DNA of 64,000 bases from Thalassospira australica (GCF_000763295.1 NZ_JRJE01000006.1:124001-188000), one strand, 5' to 3'; counted from the first letter of the stretch, positions 17,561 through 26,667 are shown. A program made the numbers and translations. Notes: generated from the letters alone by a model not told the origin.

Positions 17561-18007
17561 ATGACAGTTCCAAGGGAAAGCATTTGTTGTTTAGGTCTAA
17601 AGGCGCCTGTTGTGCTTTTAACTTTGCTGGCTATGGTCGTTTTACCCAACACCACGTTTGCGCAGGATACGTCAGAAGCAAGATTAGAAGCTGCTGAGCG
17701 GTATGCAAAAATCTTTGATGTGCCAAAAATGATGAATGAAATGGTGACACAGCTTGCACTTACTTATCCTGAAGATATGCGAGAGCCGTTCATCCAATTT
17801 ATGTCAGAAGCATTAGACATCGAGATGGTCGAGAACTTGATCGCCACCTCAATGGTTGAGCATTTTACAGTTCGTGAATTGAATGCCCTTGCCGACTTTT
17901 ATGGATCGCCTGAAGGTCTTTCAATAGTCGAAAAAATGCCAGATTACATGGCTGGTACTATGCCAAAGATCCAGGCACTCGTTTTTCAAGCATCGGAAAA
18001 ATTTTGA
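17561..18007 (+). CDS. DUF2059 domain secreted protein
   Basis: A 148-residue exported protein with an N-terminal signal (hydrophobic VVLLTLLAMVVL, likely cleavage after FAQ) and a DUF2059-like helical domain: repeated short helices ending in FTVRELNALADFYGSPEGLSIVEKMP, the hallmark of that family. Function of the family is unknown. ATG 17561 has AAGGA four bases upstream; ATG 17549 and 17510 are in frame. Codon use is visibly more AT-rich than in neighbouring genes, which with the adjacent SLC13 remnant suggests acquisition. Confidence 0.75.
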   Translation: MTVPRESICCLGLKAPVVLLTLLAMVVLPNTTFAQDTSEARLEAAERYAKIFDVPKMMNEMVTQLALTYPEDMREPFIQFMSEALDIEMVENLIATSMVEHFTVRELNALADFYGSPEGLSIVEKMPDYMAGTMPKIQALVFQASEKF

Positions 18008-18090
18008 TAATTGGATTTAAGTTGATGTGAAAAAGGGCCGTTTTCTTATCCTCACAAATCTAGGGTCCAGACTCATTCAAATGATTTCTT

Positions 18091-18128
18091 TGAGGCCCGA
18101 ATAGCTAGCCGCAAGGAGTGCGGCCTCA
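18091..18128. other. Inverted repeats between convergent genes
   Basis: GCCGCA-AGGAG-TGCGGC (18108-18124) is a perfect small hairpin, and TGAGGCC (18091) can alternatively pair with GGCCTCA (18122-18128). The site ends at the stop of the SLC13 gene. It may be a terminator for one or both convergent genes, but it lacks a T-run. Confidence 0.35.
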
Positions 18129-20042
18129 CAACGGCCAGATCCACAACAACATCGGCACACCCACCGCAACGACGATGATCTCAATCGGCAAGCCAAGGCG
18201 CCAGTAGTCGCCAAAGCGGAAGCCGCCGGGGCCGAGGATGAGGGTGTTGTTTTGATGGCCGATCGGGGTCAGGAAGGCGCAGGAGGCGCCAATGGCGACC
18301 GCCATCAGGAACGGGTCGGAACTGGCATCCAGTTGGGCGGCACTGCCAATGGCAATCGGGCACATGACGGCGGCGGTGGCGGCATTGTTCATGAAATCAG
18401 ACAGCGTCATGGTGACGACCAGTATCAGCCCGACGGCAATCACGGCGTTGCCTTGGGCAACCGATTCCAGCAGGAAACGCGCGATCAAATCGGCAGATCC
18501 GGTACTTTCCATGGCGTTTGCCACCGGGATCAGGGCGGCAAGCAGCACGACCACCGGCCAGTCAACCGCATCATAAAGGGTGCGCGGCGAAACCACCCCC
18601 ATAAGCAACGAGGCCAGCACGCCAAGCGCAAATGAAATGGCGGCGGGCAGAATGCCAAAGGCGGCCAGGGCGATGGCAACAGCCATGATGCCGGTGGCCT
18701 TGAACGCGTCGGATTTGTCCCCCAGATGGAGCGAGCGTTCAGCCAAAGGCACACATCCCATGCGGTTGCCAAAGTCGCTGACGGCGTTGGGCGACCCTTG
18801 CATCAAGAGCACATCACCGGCCTGCATCTTCATGGTGCGCAGGCGGGTCATGGAGCGGTTGCCCTGCCGCGAAATCGCCAGAAGGTTGATGCCATAACGG
18901 CTGCGAATGCGGACATCGGCCGCTGATCGACCGATGAAGGCCGCGTTTGGCAGAACCGCGACTTCAATCAGCGAAATGTCTTCGGACTGCAGGACCTTTT
19001 TGCGGGCTTCGGCCTTGGCTTTTGCCGGGTCTATCGGGGGTTCTGCGTCTTCGGCAGCGGCGTCGCCCTTTTTCTCAGCGGCGCGTTGGGCCTTCTGGGC
19101 CTTGACCTGTTCCTTTGCCTCTTCCTTTTGTTCGGCGTTGGCTTCGTCGCTGCGAAATTCGGCTTCAAGCGTGAGTTCCAAACTGGTCAAAGCACTTGCC
19201 AGCCCTTCGGGTTCGGCTTCGATCAGAAGGATGTCGTCCTGCTGCAGTTCTCGATATGGGCTTGGTGCGGGAATGCGCCGTTCGTTGCGAATAAGGCCGA
19301 TGATCTGCGCATCGGATTTATCAAGTTCAAGGTTGATGTCGCTCAGCAACATGCCGATGGATTTGCTGCCATCGGTAATGCGGGCCTCGGTCAGGTAGGA
19401 GCCGGTTTCAAATCCTTCTGCCCCGGCGCGTTCGCGGGTGGGCACCAAAAAGCGCCCCAGCAGAATGACAAACAAAAGCCCGGCAAGGGCAATCGCGATC
19501 CCCACCGGACTGTAATCAAACATGGCAAAGCCGGTGCCGGTTTGCTCGGCGCGAAAACCCGAGACAATCAGGTTGGGCGGGGTCCCGATCAGGGTCGTCA
19601 TGCCGCCGAGGATCGAACCAAATGCAAGCGGCATCAAAATCTTGCCCGGCGGCAGGTTTTGCTTGTTCGCAATCTGAATGCCGATCGGCATCAAAAGGGC
19701 CAAGGCACCAACATTGTTCATGAAGGCCGACAGAATGGCGGCAAGCAAACTAAGGGCCGCCATGGTGACAAAGGGACCAGCCGATTGCGGCAGGACCGTG
19801 CGTGACAGGGTATCAACCGCGCCTGATTTTTGCAGGGCGGAGGACAGGATCAGGATACAGGCAACCGTGATGACAGCAGGATGGCCAAAGCCGACAAAGG
19901 CATCACCGGTTGGCACCAGACCCAGAACCACACAAACCAGAAGGGATGCCATCGCAACCATGTCATGACGCCAGCGGCCCCATAAAAACAGCACAACCGT
20001 GCCCAGAAGTACGGCCAGAATCATGATCTGTGGTGTCGTCAT
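18126..20042 (-). CDS. SLC13 family permease with two TrkA-C domains
   Basis: A 638-residue inner-membrane transporter of the divalent anion:sodium symporter (DASS/SLC13) group, which carries dicarboxylates, sulfate or related anions. The N-terminal membrane half ends near 200 and holds FMNNVGALALLMPI and GTPPNL; two RCK-type TrkA-C domains occupy about 213-285 and 352-425; the C-terminal membrane half holds DFMNNAATAAVMCPI and TPIGHQNN. Between the two TrkA-C domains lies a highly charged Lys/Glu/Ala linker (about 297-350), longer than usual and probably a flexible helix. The substrate is not certain. A hairpin with T-run is present in its upstream region. Confidence 0.9.
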   Translation of the reverse strand: MTTPQIMILAVLLGTVVLFLWGRWRHDMVAMASLLVCVVLGLVPTGDAFVGFGHPAVITVACILILSSALQKSGAVDTLSRTVLPQSAGPFVTMAALSLLAAILSAFMNNVGALALLMPIGIQIANKQNLPPGKILMPLAFGSILGGMTTLIGTPPNLIVSGFRAEQTGTGFAMFDYSPVGIAIALAGLLFVILLGRFLVPTRERAGAEGFETGSYLTEARITDGSKSIGMLLSDINLELDKSDAQIIGLIRNERRIPAPSPYRELQQDDILLIEAEPEGLASALTSLELTLEAEFRSDEANAEQKEEAKEQVKAQKAQRAAEKKGDAAAEDAEPPIDPAKAKAEARKKVLQSEDISLIEVAVLPNAAFIGRSAADVRIRSRYGINLLAISRQGNRSMTRLRTMKMQAGDVLLMQGSPNAVSDFGNRMGCVPLAERSLHLGDKSDAFKATGIMAVAIALAAFGILPAAISFALGVLASLLMGVVSPRTLYDAVDWPVVVLLAALIPVANAMESTGSADLIARFLLESVAQGNAVIAVGLILVVTMTLSDFMNNAATAAVMCPIAIGSAAQLDASSDPFLMAVAIGASCAFLTPIGHQNNTLILGPGGFRFGDYWRLGLPIEIIVVAVGVPMLLWIWPL

Positions 20043-20139
20043 TTGGCCTGTCCTGTTGTGTGGCGCGCCATCGGGCGCAGGTCTTGCGAAAGCCTATGAG
20101 CGGGCAGCGGTGTGGTCAAGGTTCTCAGGCACAGAGATC

Positions 20140-20171
20140 AAAAATCCTCCTGCCCGGATTGTCAGGAGGAT
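20140..20171 (-). terminator. Hairpin plus T-run in the SLC13 upstream region
   Basis: ATCCTCCTG (20144-20152) and CAGGAGGAT (20163-20171) are exact reverse complements with a 10-base loop. On the minus strand the stem is followed by TTTT, which makes an intrinsic terminator oriented towards the SLC13 start about 100 bp downstream. As no gene ends here on that strand, it may attenuate SLC13 transcription or block read-through from antisense promoters. Confidence 0.5.
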
Positions 20172-20217
20172 GTGATAGCATCATCCTGTTTTCATTTGCC
20201 AATTTGAATGTGTGCCC

Positions 20218-21456
20218 ATGTCCGTTGACAATACCAAGATGCCGAGCACTTCGATAAAAATATCGGTTAAGCAGGCGCGCAACCTTGCGCTTGTCGGGCA
20301 GGGGTTTGATCGTGATGACAGCCGCCCTGTGACAAAACGCCAGATCATGAAGGCGATCCGCAAAACCAATATGTTGCAGGTCGATAGTGTAAACGTCCTG
20401 ACACGTGCGCATTACATGCCGATCTTTTCGCGGCTTGGCGTTTATGACCCGAAACTTCTTGATGACATTGTTTGGGGCACATCACGCGACCGGAAGCTGG
20501 TTGAATATTGGGGGCATGAGGCGTCGATGATCCCGATTGAGGATTACGCCCTTTATCGCTGGCGGATGGAGGATGCGCGGTCCGGCAAAGGCATGTGGGG
20601 GCGGATCGCCCGCATGCAGCGTGAACAGCCCGAACTGATTGATGGCATTCTTGAACGGATTGAAAAGGAAGGTGCCCTTGCAGCCAGTGATTTGGAGCAG
20701 GAAGGCCCAAGCAGTGCCAAATGGTGGGGCTGGTCGGATACAAAAACAGCGATGGAATACCTGTTCTGGAGCGGTCAGGTTACCGCACGCAAACGGCGTA
20801 ACAGTTTCGAACGGGTGTATGATTTACCCCATCGGGTGATCGGCGATGTGGCCCATGATCCGGTGCCCAACCGTCAGGACGCGATGTGTGACTTGATCTG
20901 CAAGGGGATCGCGGCCACCGGGGTTGCCGCCGAGATTGATCTTCGCAAATACTTCCGGATGCCCACCGATGAAACCAAGGCCTGTTTGGCGCGCCTTGTG
21001 GAAGAGGGGCGGTTGTTGCGGGCTGATGTCGAAGGATGGAAACACCCCGGTTATCTGTGTCCGAAGGTCAATCCGAGGTCGCGGGCGAAGCCAACCTGCC
21101 TGATGGTGCCGTTTGATCCGGTGATGTGGGAACGTGACCGGGTGGAGCGGATATTTGGCTTTAACTATCGGATCGAGATATATGTTCCGGCAGAAAAGCG
21201 TAAATACGGCTATTATGTCCTGCCATTTATGTTAAATGGCGAATTTGTTGCGCGCGTGGATTTGAAGTCGGATCGCAAGACAGGCGTTCTTTTGGTGCAA
21301 AGCGCGCATCTTGAAGATGGCTTTGCCAGGGGCGATGTCGCAGGCCCGCTTATGGATGAGTTGAACCGTCTTGCACGGTTCCTCGGTCTGGGCGGGGTCA
21401 GGGTGATGCCCGCCAATGACTTTTCAAAATATCTAGGGTCAGTGCCAGCCTTTTAG
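20218..21456 (+). CDS. YcaQ-type winged-helix DNA glycosylase
   Basis: A 412-residue protein of the HTH_42 (PF06224) family, which includes E. coli YcaQ/AlkX and Streptomyces AlkZ, glycosylases that unhook interstrand crosslinks and bulky alkylated bases. The catalytic Q-x-D motif is present as LQVDSV (Q54, D56), which places it in the YcaQ-like branch and not the QxQ AlkZ branch. Tandem winged-helix domains follow, and the C-terminus has the family pattern PFDPVMWERDR and FNYRIEIYVPAEKRKYGYY. ATG 20218 and GTG 20212 are alternative starts with no strong ribosome-binding site. Confidence 0.88.
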   Translation: MSVDNTKMPSTSIKISVKQARNLALVGQGFDRDDSRPVTKRQIMKAIRKTNMLQVDSVNVLTRAHYMPIFSRLGVYDPKLLDDIVWGTSRDRKLVEYWGHEASMIPIEDYALYRWRMEDARSGKGMWGRIARMQREQPELIDGILERIEKEGALAASDLEQEGPSSAKWWGWSDTKTAMEYLFWSGQVTARKRRNSFERVYDLPHRVIGDVAHDPVPNRQDAMCDLICKGIAATGVAAEIDLRKYFRMPTDETKACLARLVEEGRLLRADVEGWKHPGYLCPKVNPRSRAKPTCLMVPFDPVMWERDRVERIFGFNYRIEIYVPAEKRKYGYYVLPFMLNGEFVARVDLKSDRKTGVLLVQSAHLEDGFARGDVAGPLMDELNRLARFLGLGGVRVMPANDFSKYLGSVPAF

Positions 21457-21477
21457 ACAGGCAAAAGGTAAAAAGGC

Positions 21478-21512
21478 AAACGGGGCGCAGGTCCCACAAC
21501 CGCGCCCCGTTT
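21478..21512. terminator. Bidirectional terminator between convergent genes
   Basis: AAACGGGGCGC (21478-21488) pairs perfectly with GCGCCCCGTTT (21502-21512). It lies between the convergent glycosylase and SDR genes, with A/T-rich flanks on both sides, better on the minus strand where CCTTTTTACC follows. Confidence 0.75.
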
Positions 21513-21574
21513 ATCCGTCGTACTGGCCAACCACAAAAGCTTCAGGACAGTGTGGTTGCTTGTTGCACCCGGCC

Positions 21575-22345
21575 TTACCAGCAGGTGTAACCCCCATCGG
21601 CCAGAACGATGGATCCTGTCATCAGGCTGGAAGCGTCAGACGCCAGGAACAACACGACCGAGCCGACTTCGTCGGTTTCGCCCAGACGGGCCATCGGGGT
21701 GCCATTGATCCAGGCGTCATACATTTCCGGCTTGGATTTAACAAACTCATTCAGCGGTGTTGCGATATAGGTCGGTGCGACCGCATTGACACGCACGCCA
21801 CGCCCGCCCCATTCGGCGGCAAGTGACTTGGTCAGTTGATGAACACCCGCCTTGGAGGCGTTGTAAAAAGCCTGTTCTTGCGGCTTGTTGACGATAAAGC
21901 CTGACATGGAGCCGACGTTGACGATGACGCCGCTTTTCTTGTCGAGCATCTGTTTGCCAAACTCGCGGCAGCACCAGAAGGTGCCGTTCAGATTGACGTC
22001 AATGACATTTAGCCAATGTTCATCTGCGACGGTTTCTGCCGGGGTTTCCGAACGCGCAATACCGGCATTGTTGACAAGGATATCAACGCCGCCCTGCTTT
22101 GCCATTTTTTCGGCACTGTCACGGACCTGATCGGTATTGGTGACATCCATGATGTCGATATCGGAAGAATAGCCTTTGGATTTCAGGTAATCGCGACCTT
22201 CTTCGGCGACACCTTCGGAGACGTCACCGATGATGACATGGGCACCCGCTTCGGCAAGGGCTTCGCAGCAGGACAGGCCGATGGCGCGACCGCCGCCCGT
22301 GACATAGGCACGACGGCCCGTAAGATCGAACTTTTTCAGGTACAT
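21575..22345 (-). CDS. SDR oxidoreductase, probable polyol dehydrogenase
   Basis: A 256-residue classical short-chain dehydrogenase. TGGGRAIG (16-23) binds the cofactor and D41 at the end of strand 2 favours NAD; NNAG is at 92-95; the catalytic Ser (146), Tyr (161) and Lys (165) are in place (GSMSG and YNASK). It is the last gene of the ABC importer cluster, so the likely job is oxidation of the imported sugar alcohol to a ketose, as with sorbitol, arabitol or xylitol dehydrogenases; the exact substrate cannot be read. ATG 22345 gives the canonical N-terminus; the open frame to 22435 overlaps the ATPase gene and is not used. Confidence 0.85.
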   Translation of the reverse strand: MYLKKFDLTGRRAYVTGGGRAIGLSCCEALAEAGAHVIIGDVSEGVAEEGRDYLKSKGYSSDIDIMDVTNTDQVRDSAEKMAKQGGVDILVNNAGIARSETPAETVADEHWLNVIDVNLNGTFWCCREFGKQMLDKKSGVIVNVGSMSGFIVNKPQEQAFYNASKAGVHQLTKSLAAEWGGRGVRVNAVAPTYIATPLNEFVKSKPEMYDAWINGTPMARLGETDEVGSVVLFLASDASSLMTGSIVLADGGYTCW

Positions 22346-22431
22346 TTTGGACTCGCAGTTATTTTTATTGGTAAGGCGGGACGCAATGGATGTGAGACAT
22401 TGCGGCCCGGTTTGTTCACGTTTTAAGGGGT

Positions 22432-23439
22432 TCAAGCCCCCGAAAGCGTCAGGCCATGCTGGTCAAAGCGATGGATGCGATCCTGTTCCGGGGTCAGGAA
22501 AATCCGGTCATTTTCGCCAAGATCCACTTCACCGGTGGCACGCACTGTCATCGGGCCAAGGCCATCGGCTTCGACATGAAGGTATGTCTCAGCGCCAAGA
22601 TGTTCGGCGATCTTGACGGTGGCCGCGATTTCGCCGCCGTCGGTCGAGACAGCCAGATGTTCGGGGCGCACGCCGATTTCATGGCAATCATGCTTGGCGG
22701 CAATGTCCCCCCCCAGAAAGTTCATCTTGGGGGATCCGATGAAGCCGGCGACGAATTTGTTGGCCGGGTTGCTGTAAAGATCCATCGGCTTGCCAACCTG
22801 TTCGACGCGACCAGCTTGCAGAACCACGATTTTGTCGGCCATGGTCATGGCTTCGACCTGATCATGGGTCACATAGATCATGGTGGTTTTCAGTTCCTGA
22901 TGCAGACCGGTGATCTCAAGGCGCATGTTCACGCGAAGGGCGGCATCAAGGTTTGACAGCGGTTCGTCAAACAGGAAAGCCGCCGGATTGCGAACAATCG
23001 CACGGCCGATTGCAACACGTTGACGCTGACCACCCGAAAGCGCGCCGGGGCGGCGTTCGAGATAGTCGGTCAGGTTAAGGATCTTGGCCGCAGACTGGAC
23101 TTTCTCGTCGATAACATCCTTGCTTTCGCCCGCCATTTTCAGGCCGAAGGCAATGTTGTTATAGACGGTCATATGCGGGTAAAGCGCATAGGATTGAAAG
23201 ACCATTGAAAGGCCGCGTTTCGCCGGGGCTTCGTTGGCAACATCTGTTCCGTTGATCAGGATTTTGCCATCGGTGACATCTTCAAGTCCGGCAATCAGGC
23301 GCAAAAGCGTTGATTTGCCACAGCCCGATGGTCCGACGAAGACAACGAACTCGCCATCATTGATATCAAGATCGACACCGGGAATGACATCCAGCGTGCC
23401 AAAGGTTTTTTTGACTTTTTCCAGTCGGATAGCACCCAT
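22432..23439 (-). CDS. Sugar/polyol ABC transporter ATP-binding protein (UgpC/MalK type)
   Basis: A 335-residue carbohydrate-importer ATPase. Walker [10 protein letters not shown] is at 36-44, the Q-loop glutamine at about 82, LSGGQ at 134-138 and the Walker B/DEP region at about 154-160. The C-terminal ~100 residues form the MalK-type OB-fold regulatory extension ([10 protein letters not shown]). It energises the two permeases encoded upstream and sits in the order binding protein, permease, permease, ATPase, dehydrogenase, like polyol (smo/mtl) operons of Rhodobacter. Confidence 0.93.
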   Translation of the reverse strand: MGAIRLEKVKKTFGTLDVIPGVDLDINDGEFVVFVGPSGCGKSTLLRLIAGLEDVTDGKILINGTDVANEAPAKRGLSMVFQSYALYPHMTVYNNIAFGLKMAGESKDVIDEKVQSAAKILNLTDYLERRPGALSGGQRQRVAIGRAIVRNPAAFLFDEPLSNLDAALRVNMRLEITGLHQELKTTMIYVTHDQVEAMTMADKIVVLQAGRVEQVGKPMDLYSNPANKFVAGFIGSPKMNFLGGDIAAKHDCHEIGVRPEHLAVSTDGGEIAATVKIAEHLGAETYLHVEADGLGPMTVRATGEVDLGENDRIFLTPEQDRIHRFDQHGLTLSGA

Positions 23440-23478
23440 TTTGGTGTTCCTTCTTTCCAGATTTCTATCAGGCGGCGG

Positions 23479-24309
23479 TTATTTGACCGCGCCGAATGTC
23501 AGACCACGAACAAGCTGTTTCTGAGAGAACCAGCCAATCACGAGAATAGGGGCAACCGCCAAGGTTGATGCGGCTGAAAGCTTCGCCCAGAACAGGCCCT
23601 CGGGGCTTGAATAGGATGCGATGAAAGCTGTCAGCGGCGCTGCATCAGAGGTTGTCAGGTTGAGCGTCCAGAAGGCTTCGTTCCATGCAAGAATGATGTT
23701 GAGCAGCATGGTCGATGCGATGCCCGGAACTGCCATGGGCAACAGCACAAAGATGATTTCCTTGGGCAGGGTTGCGCCATCCATGCGGGCGGCTTCGAGG
23801 ATGTCGGTCGGGATTTCCTTGAAATAGGTGTAAAGCATCCAGACCATGATCGGCAGGTTCATCAAAAACAGAACCATGATCAGACCAAAGCGGGTATCAA
23901 GAAGCCCCCAGTCGCGGAACAGAAGATAGATCGGGACCAGAACGCCAACCGGCGGCATCATCTTGGTCGACAGCATCCAAAGAAGCGCATCCTTGGTCCG
24001 CTTGGTCGGGTTAAACGCCATCGCCCATGCGCAGGTCACGGCAAAGACCAGACCAACCAGCGTGGAGCCGACCGCCAGAATGACCGAGTTCATGGCGAAC
24101 TTGAAATAGTTCGAACGTTCCTGAACCTCGACATAGTTTTCCAGCGTCCAGTCAAACGAGATGAAGCTTGGCGGGATCGATATGGCTTCCAGTTCGCTTT
24201 TGAAGCTGGTCAGGACCATCCAGAAGATTGGGAAAAAGATCAGAAGACCCACGATCCATGCGAATACTGAAAAGCTGACATAGCCAAGGGGTGTCTGTTT
24301 GTTTTCCAT
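23479..24309 (-). CDS. Sugar/polyol ABC permease, MalG type
   Basis: A 276-residue inner-membrane permease with six predicted helices and the EAA loop (EIPTDILEAARMDGATLPKEI) that docks on the ATPase. It belongs to the MalG/UgpE half of carbohydrate importers. ATG 24309 has AAGGGG six bases upstream; the frame opens at 24342 inside the preceding gene. Ten bases separate it from the MalF-type gene. Confidence 0.92.
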   Translation of the reverse strand: MENKQTPLGYVSFSVFAWIVGLLIFFPIFWMVLTSFKSELEAISIPPSFISFDWTLENYVEVQERSNYFKFAMNSVILAVGSTLVGLVFAVTCAWAMAFNPTKRTKDALLWMLSTKMMPPVGVLVPIYLLFRDWGLLDTRFGLIMVLFLMNLPIMVWMLYTYFKEIPTDILEAARMDGATLPKEIIFVLLPMAVPGIASTMLLNIILAWNEAFWTLNLTTSDAAPLTAFIASYSSPEGLFWAKLSAASTLAVAPILVIGWFSQKQLVRGLTFGAVK

Positions 24310-24319
24310 TTCGTGCCCC

Positions 24320-25192
24320 TTAATTATCCAGATTCTTGCCAATAAGGCGGATCAGGAAGATCGCCACGATGTTGGCCAGAACAACCGCAACAATGCCACC
24401 CGCGGATGCGCCACCAACGTCGAACTGCAACAGTGCCTGCGTGTAAACAAGGAAGGCAATGTTGGTCGTTGCCAGACCCGGACCACCACCGGTGGTAACA
24501 AAGATTTCGGCAAAGACGGTCAGCAGGAAGATGGTTTCGATCAGAACGACCACCGTGATCGCCCGGCTGAGGTGCGGCAGGGTGATATAGAAGAAGATCG
24601 ATACCGGACCTGCGCCATCCATCTGGGCGGCTTCCTTCTGATCACGGTCAAGCGATTGAAGGGCGGTGAGCAGGATCAGAACGGCAAAGGGCAACCATTG
24701 CCATGACACCATGATGATGATCGATGTCAGCGGGGCATTGGTGAACCAGTCAATCGCTGGCAAGCCAAACAGACTGGCGATCCAGGCAAACATGCCAGAT
24801 ACCGGGTCCATCAAAAGGTTCTTCCAGACCAGCGCATTCACGGTCGGCATGATGAAGAAAGGTGCGATCACCAGCAGGCGCAGGATGCCGCGCCCGAAAA
24901 TCGGTTGATCAAGCATCAGGCCAAGAAGAATACCACCGACCACGGTGATGATGAGGACCGAGCCAACCAGCAAAAGCGTGTTTGCCAGCGATGCGAAGAA
25001 CGCAGGGTCGGTCAGGAAAAATTCGTAGTTTAGTGTTCCGATCCATTCTTCCATTCCCGGCGACAAAAGGTTGTAGCGCAGGAAAGAGAAGTAAATCGTC
25101 ATGCCCAACGGGACGGCCATCCACAAGAACAGGACGATGATCGACGGTGCGGACATGATGCGCCCGGTAAGGGTCGAGGCCCGTGTCGACAT
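24320..25192 (-). CDS. Sugar/polyol ABC permease, MalF type
   Basis: A 290-residue inner-membrane permease of the MalF/UgpA group: a first helix near 15-37, five more helices and an EAA loop (QSLDRDQKEAAQMDGAGP). It partners the MalG-type permease encoded immediately downstream. It is separated by 164 bp, including an intrinsic terminator, from the binding-protein gene, which points to lower expression than that gene. Confidence 0.92.
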   Translation of the reverse strand: MSTRASTLTGRIMSAPSIIVLFLWMAVPLGMTIYFSFLRYNLLSPGMEEWIGTLNYEFFLTDPAFFASLANTLLLVGSVLIITVVGGILLGLMLDQPIFGRGILRLLVIAPFFIMPTVNALVWKNLLMDPVSGMFAWIASLFGLPAIDWFTNAPLTSIIIMVSWQWLPFAVLILLTALQSLDRDQKEAAQMDGAGPVSIFFYITLPHLSRAITVVVLIETIFLLTVFAEIFVTTGGGPGLATTNIAFLVYTQALLQFDVGGASAGGIVAVVLANIVAIFLIRLIGKNLDN

Positions 25193-25249
25193 GATGTGCT
25201 CCCCGAAATTACGTTTCTATCCTTAGGTCCTGAGCCTTTCCCTTAAGGG

Positions 25250-25283
25250 AAAAAAAGGGTGGTGCATTTTGCAACCACCACCC
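25250..25283 (-). terminator. Intrinsic terminator between binding-protein and permease genes
   Basis: On the minus strand GGGTGGTG (25283-25276) pairs with CACCACCC (25264-25257) and is followed by seven T residues. A further palindrome TTTCCCTTAAGGGAAA follows at 25237-25252. Sited inside an operon, it should be leaky and reduce permease transcript. Confidence 0.75.
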
Positions 25284-25308
25284 AGGTTCCTCTCAGGTTG
25301 AGGAGGTG

Positions 25309-25347
25309 CAGACCGGAATTCCCATCAGCGGATTGAATTCCGGTCTG
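25309..25347 (-). other. 13-bp perfect hairpin after the binding-protein gene
   Basis: CAGACCGGAATTC (25309-25321) and GAATTCCGGTCTG (25335-25347) are exact reverse complements around a 13-base loop, ten bases after the stop codon. Stable hairpins at this place protect the 3' end of abundant binding-protein mRNA in other ABC operons; that role is inferred here. Confidence 0.6.
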
Positions 25348-25356
25348 GGAGGGTTC

Positions 25357-26667
25357 TTAGTAATAACCAGCCTTGCGCATGGTGCGGTCGGTGCTTGATT
25401 GTGCAGCCGACAGGGCCTGCTCAACGCTCATCTGACCGGCGAGGGCAGCGGAGAACTGCTGACCAACCGTGGTGCCGATCCCCTGGAATTCAGGGATTGC
25501 AGCGAACTGCACACCAACATAGGGCTTTGGTTTCAGGGTCGAGTTGATCGGGTCTGCGCTGTCGATTGCCAGAAGGGTCTCGTCTGCGAACGGTGCCGCT
25601 TCAAGATATTTCGGGTTCTGGTAAAGCGACATGCGGGTGCCCGGCGGAACGTTTGCCCAACCTTCTTTCGAAGCAACCAGTTCGAGATAAGCTTTGGAAG
25701 TCGCCCAGGAGATGAACTTCTGCGCGGCATCTACTTTCTGGGACCCCATCGGAATGCCAAGGTTCCACGCCCAGAGCCAGTTGGCACCGGTGCAGGTTAC
25801 AGCGCACGGTGCTTCGGTGAAGCCAACCTTGTCTGCAACTTTGGATTCTTTGGGATTGGTGACGAAGGAGGCTGCAACAGTGGCATCAATCCACATGCCG
25901 CATTTGCCGGAGTTAAACAGCGACAGGTTTTCGTTGAAGCCGTTTGACGTCGCGCCCGGAGGACCGTAGTTACCAAGGATGTTGGTATACATGTCCAGCG
26001 CATTTTTCCACTCGGCGCTGTCAAAGGTCGGGTTCCATTCTTCATCGAACAGACGCGCGCCAAAAGCATTGCCCATGGTGGTGATCAGCGCCATGTTCTC
26101 GCCCCAGCCTGCTTTGCCGCGCAGGCAAATGCCATACACACCTTCGTCAGGCTTGTGGAGTTTTTGGGCGATCTCAAGCGTTTGGTCCCAGGTCAGACGC
26201 CCGTCAATGGAGATGCCCGCCGCGTCAAACAGGTCTTTGCGGTACATCATCATCGAACTTTCGCCATAGAACGGTGCAGCATACAGATTGCCATCGTTCG
26301 AAACAGCGGAGCGGATGGCAGGCATGATGTCATCGACATCATAGTCGTCACCAAGCGCATCAAGCGGTGCGAGCCAGCCTTTTTCGGCCCAGATAGGCAC
26401 TTCATAGGTGCCAATCGTCATCACGTCATACTGACCGCCCTTGGTGGCGATGTCAGTGGTAACGCGCTGACGCAGCGTGTTTTCCTCAAGCGTGACCCAT
26501 TCAAGCGAAATGTCAGGGTTTTTGGCGGTGAAGTCATCCGTCAGCTTCTGCATGCGGATCATGTCACCGTTGTTCACGGTTGCGATGGTTAGTTTTGTTT
26601 CGGCATTGGCTTGTGCAATGCCACCAGCCAGCAGCGCACAAAGCGCCGTTCCCATTACGCGGTTCAT
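25357..26667 (-). CDS. Sugar/polyol ABC transporter substrate-binding protein
   Basis: A 436-residue periplasmic binding protein of the MalE/SmoE/MtlE-like cluster B. The signal peptide (NRVMGTALCALLAGGIAQANA) is cleaved near residue 22; the rest has the two-lobed extracellular solute-binding fold with PFYGESSMMMYRKDLFDAAG in the first lobe and the long C-terminal YVGVQFAAIPEFQGIG stretch common in mannitol/sorbitol-binding members. GGAGG five bases before ATG 26667 sets the start. With permeases, ATPase, SDR and SorC regulator it forms one importer cluster. Confidence 0.92.
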   Translation of the reverse strand: MNRVMGTALCALLAGGIAQANAETKLTIATVNNGDMIRMQKLTDDFTAKNPDISLEWVTLEENTLRQRVTTDIATKGGQYDVMTIGTYEVPIWAEKGWLAPLDALGDDYDVDDIMPAIRSAVSNDGNLYAAPFYGESSMMMYRKDLFDAAGISIDGRLTWDQTLEIAQKLHKPDEGVYGICLRGKAGWGENMALITTMGNAFGARLFDEEWNPTFDSAEWKNALDMYTNILGNYGPPGATSNGFNENLSLFNSGKCGMWIDATVAASFVTNPKESKVADKVGFTEAPCAVTCTGANWLWAWNLGIPMGSQKVDAAQKFISWATSKAYLELVASKEGWANVPPGTRMSLYQNPKYLEAAPFADETLLAIDSADPINSTLKPKPYVGVQFAAIPEFQGIGTTVGQQFSAALAGQMSVEQALSAAQSSTDRTMRKAGYY

